From positions 168,229,079 through 168,293,078 of the forward strand of contig CM060926.1 in the NCBI GenBank assembly GCA_030737875.1: a stretch of 64,000 nt of DNA, given 5' to 3'. The notes beneath the pieces are model-generated. The model had not been told where the DNA came from and did not search any database. It saw only the letters and a program-made list of their open reading frames with translations. Source of the stretch: Allium sativum (taxonomy: Eukaryota; Streptophyta; Magnoliopsida; Asparagales; Amaryllidaceae). A program made the position numbers and the translations under genes. Positions within the stretch are counted from its first letter, which is position 1, and each line of letters begins with the position of its first letter. Below, in pieces: positions 60,711 through 64,000 of the stretch.

Positions 60711-62654
60711 TGTAACGACCCGGGTTTTCCCGATCCTGAGTAACCGACATAAACTCAATATCGACTATTGAAGCATTGGGAAAAACGGATAGTCCATGAA
60801 AGAAATCAGAGGGTGAGCATAGATAAGATAGAAACTTAGACTAGAAGGAGAAGAAAAAGATCACAACATTAGAGTAAACACGAATCTCACAGCGTAATGA
60901 ATAAATATATTTCATAACATAACTTTGAAATAAAACAGTATTTGTATACAATGCCATTATTAGAGTATAACACTTACATCATAGCGGAAATAAACAATTG
61001 CTATGAAAATACAAAAGGTTCCTGCTCCAAGCTCTCAGTATATCTGTAAAATCCTGATTACCTGACTGCCCATACAAAATTGGGCACCCAAGAGTTTAGG
61101 GAAAACAAAACAAAATAAACTCTGGGATTGTCATGGGACTGGTATGAGTAAACAATTTAAAACAGTTTGAGAAAATAAACGATATCTCATAAGACCACAC
61201 CGTATAACGGAATGGGTTTTGCCTTCATGAGAATCCAAATCAATTTGATTTAACTTTCAGAATCCTTTTGAAAGAAACGATAATCTTCATATCAACCATT
61301 TGATATTACAATAGTGTCTATCAACCACAATATAATAATCATCTAGCAGAATGCTTTCATCTCACGTTCCACATTCATAATACATAATCAAAAACCGCAG
61401 GCGCTTATTGGGTAATGGATTCAAACTGGAAAGGTATGGGACCACCTTCCGACAGTGTATCTCTAGAGAGGAATACACCAGGTTCAACAAGAACATCTTG
61501 CAACCCAGGCTAAACATGACCGGTCACTCATTTCGCTTGAGTGTACCGAATGTATTATCACCAATGGTTGGGATCAGCAACCGTTTCCTGAAAGGGACAA
61601 CATCAAAATAGGTTAAAGAAGTAAATGAAACTCTAGATCAGGTGAAAATACACCCTAATTGGCAGCCAACCACTTAGCCATGTGACCTACCCGATTTTTT
61701 ACCATTTCCAATTGTGTGGCTAGAGACCATATGTATCCTTTACAAACTACATCTTCATTCACTTTGAATGTCACATCGTCATACCCGCTAAATCACAAAT
61801 TTATTTCCCCAAGCATATCACGGGTAAACAGCTAAGAGAAACGAATTCCTCCGCCTCTAAACATAAATACGTTTGAAGAGATCAACTTACGCGATCTATT
61901 AAATATACTCCATCAGACATTCTTCCATACAGGCCGTCCTGGGACTGGAAATACCGAAGGCACTATTCTGTAAACAGGACAGCCCTTGCATAACTCCGTC
62001 TTCAATTATCTTCATCATATTTGATTTGCAACGCTAATTCCTATATAGTGTGGTTTTCAGATAGTGAATCTGATCCCGGTCTCTCCGTATTGACGACGGA
62101 AAAATGGTCAAAAACTTTGATAGTCGGTGATTTAACTATCAAAGAAAAACATGTGCACAACAATGGTCGTATTTCCAAATGGAAGTCTTACCTATCAATC
62201 ATCAATCAACTTTTTCTCTTTTTAGATTAATTTATCATTAATTTATTCTATTGCCCATTTCCATATTTCCATAAATTCTTATATTCTAAATTTAGAAAAT
62301 ATATGTTATTAACCATTGGAAAACATTTCCATATTTACTCTTATTTCTATTTTATTTTATATTAGAAAATATTTCTGATTCTTATTTGGAAAACATTTCC
62401 AAAACTTCTTCCTTGGATTTAAATATATGTCTAAATAAAACATCGCTATGCCAACTCAACCCATTACCTTCATTAACTAAATTTACTTAACCAACCTTCA
62501 CTATCGAACCTTAACCATTCCTTAGTTAAAAATGGAGTCAATCAAGTTGGGGTATAACTACCTCTCAGACCCTAACTGAACAATATTTCTAACCTCGAAA
62601 TAGACAAAGTTCTCCTTTTATATCTTTAACCAACTTTCTTAAGTAACTCTGTTT

Positions 62655-63110
62655 CTAATAATCTCTATTCGATAACTCTTTCTTTCGAATAAACTATATT
62701 CGATTAACTCTCTTTTCGCATAAACTATATTCGATAACCTTTCTCCGAATATACTATATTCGATAATCTCTCTTCAAATAACTATATTCGATTAACTCTA
62801 TTCGAATAACTAATATTCAATTAACTCTAATTCGATAAACTCTATTCGATTAACTCTAATTCGATTAACTCTAATTCGATCAACTCAAATTCAGTTAACA
62901 CTATTCGATTAACTCTAATTCGATTAACTCCAATTCAATTAACTCTAATTCAATTAACTCTAATTCGATTAGCTCTATTCGATTAACTCTTATTCGAATA
63001 ACTCTATTCGATTAATTCTTATTCAAATAACTTTATTCGATTAACTCCTCTCTTCGAACAAACTATATTTGATTAACTCCTTTCGAATAAACTATATTCG
63101 ATAATCTCTT
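62655..63110. repeat. Array of ~16-bp ATTCGATTAACTCTA units in LTR F
   Basis: More than 20 imperfect units built on AACTCTATTCGATT and variants with ATTCGAATA, spaced 14-20 bp. No coding potential. Confidence 0.85.
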
Positions 63111-63382
63111 TTTTTTTTCTAACAACTAAATCTCAATTATAATTCTCTTGATAAATGTTGAGTTCACATTCTACTTAACATATAGGTGTCAAAACTGATT
63201 TCTAATCCTTTATGTAAGTTCTAACTTATATATCCAATTTATCCAATGATTAAATAATTTACTTAATTTATAAAACATATTTATAAATTAATCTTTTCAA
63301 TTTATCTGTTAAAACAGATTTCTATTTAATTCCACTTTAAATAAATCTTTTCCACTTCTTTTACATCCTGCAATTTTCCTTG

Positions 63383-63672
63383 TATAATCCTATTTAATTT
63401 TCAAATAAATATTTCTTTTACAATTCTATTTATTTTCTAATAAAATATTCCTTTTATAATCTATTTATTTTCCAAATAAATATTTCTTTTATAATTCTAT
63501 TTATTTTCTAAATAAACATTCCTTTTATAATCTATTTATTTTCTAAATAAATATTCCCTTTTATAATCTATTTATTTTCCAAATAAATATTCCTTTTATA
63601 ATCTATTTATTTTCTAAATAAATATTCCTTTTTCAATATCATATTTATTTCATATAAAATTTCCCTTTATAA
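63383..63672. repeat. Array of about eight ~36-bp units in LTR F
   Basis: Units read TATAATCTATTTATTTTC, then AAATAAATATTCCTTT, with a few changes each. Confidence 0.85.
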
Positions 63673-64000
63673 TATCACTTTGAAAATTCTCTTTATACAT
63701 TCCAATATTTCATATGGCATTTAAAATACCAAATAACATGACTAGTGTCATCATAATCGCTCACAGATTATATATCACATCATATATCACAATATATGAA
63801 AACAAACAATATTATAATAATGAGGAATCCAATTGGATGCCTCCAACCTGTCTCACTGCATCCACAGATGTTAAACAATATAAATAACATCGATTTCATT
63901 TCAATATGAAATATTCTGATAAACATAATCAATATTTAATTAACAATTTATATATATCGTCATCTATAATTTCAACCAATACATAAACAATTCAACCAAA

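Larger units (their letters stand above)
60711..64000 (-). repeat. Giant LTR F, minus strand, running off the window
   Basis: Begins TGTAACGACCCGGG on the plus strand, which is the LTR's 3' end reversed. The reverse complement of 61080-61240 matches the 3' parts of LTRs A and B (CAGTCCCATGAC, CTTGGGTGCCC, CCGTTATACGGTGTGGTC), and 61370-61600 matches LTR D. It is inserted in the LINE. At least 3.3 kb is visible. It lacks the 51-nt block of A and B. Confidence 0.7.

Overview
The window is nuclear DNA of a flowering plant, probably a eudicot; the species cannot be told from the sequence. It is AT-rich intergenic DNA built almost entirely of transposable elements nested in one another. I found no convincing host gene, no rRNA or tRNA gene, and nothing prokaryotic. 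The plant assignment rests on a chromodomain-bearing Ty3/gypsy element with an initiator-tRNA-Met primer site, a Ty1/copia element of plant type, a Rep/Pif1 Helitron with introns, Helitron termini of plant type, a hAT element with an 8-bp target duplication, a TRIM element and a LINE tail.

Left part (1-21.8 kb): the edge holds what looks like the 3' end of a retroelement (four ~50-bp tandem units and an LTR-like end near 1518). A diverged ~640-bp direct duplication follows (2.24-2.89 and 3.43-4.07 kb). Two Helitron 5' termini lie at 4200 and 4743, and a Helitron 3' terminus (hairpin plus CTAG) ends at 18854. This ~14-kb Helitron holds a hAT element (6419-8280) and a giant solo LTR, 'LTR A' (10313-17238); LTR A itself holds a 528-bp MITE with 9-bp target duplications. 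A TRIM element (20833-21148) lies inside a possible small minus-strand Helitron.

Centre and right (21.8-64 kb): one old giant LTR, 'LTR D', starts at 21831 and is split into five pieces. The insertions separating the pieces are a young 9.8-kb Ty3/gypsy chromovirus (22046-31857, perfect TCCAT duplication), a decayed autonomous Helitron on the minus strand (32522-42308), a recent Ty1/copia element on the minus strand (43129-47899, LTRs identical by eye, perfect GTGGG duplication), and a second giant solo LTR, 'LTR B' (49941-56238). A third giant LTR, 'LTR E', starts at 58501, and the rest of D must lie beyond it. E is interrupted by a 5'-truncated LINE (59810-60710), itself cut by a minus-strand giant LTR, 'LTR F' (60711 to the window end).

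Most coding sequence belongs to three elements: gypsy gag-pol, copia gag-pol and the Helitron Rep-helicase. All are broken by nonsense codons or frameshifts. Where the ancestral codon can be inferred, most nonsense changes are C-to-T or G-to-A, as expected of methylated silent repeats. I found no new functional gene system; the points of interest are structural: the nesting order, the very long LTR family, a short conserved block inside it, and several unusual repeat arrays.
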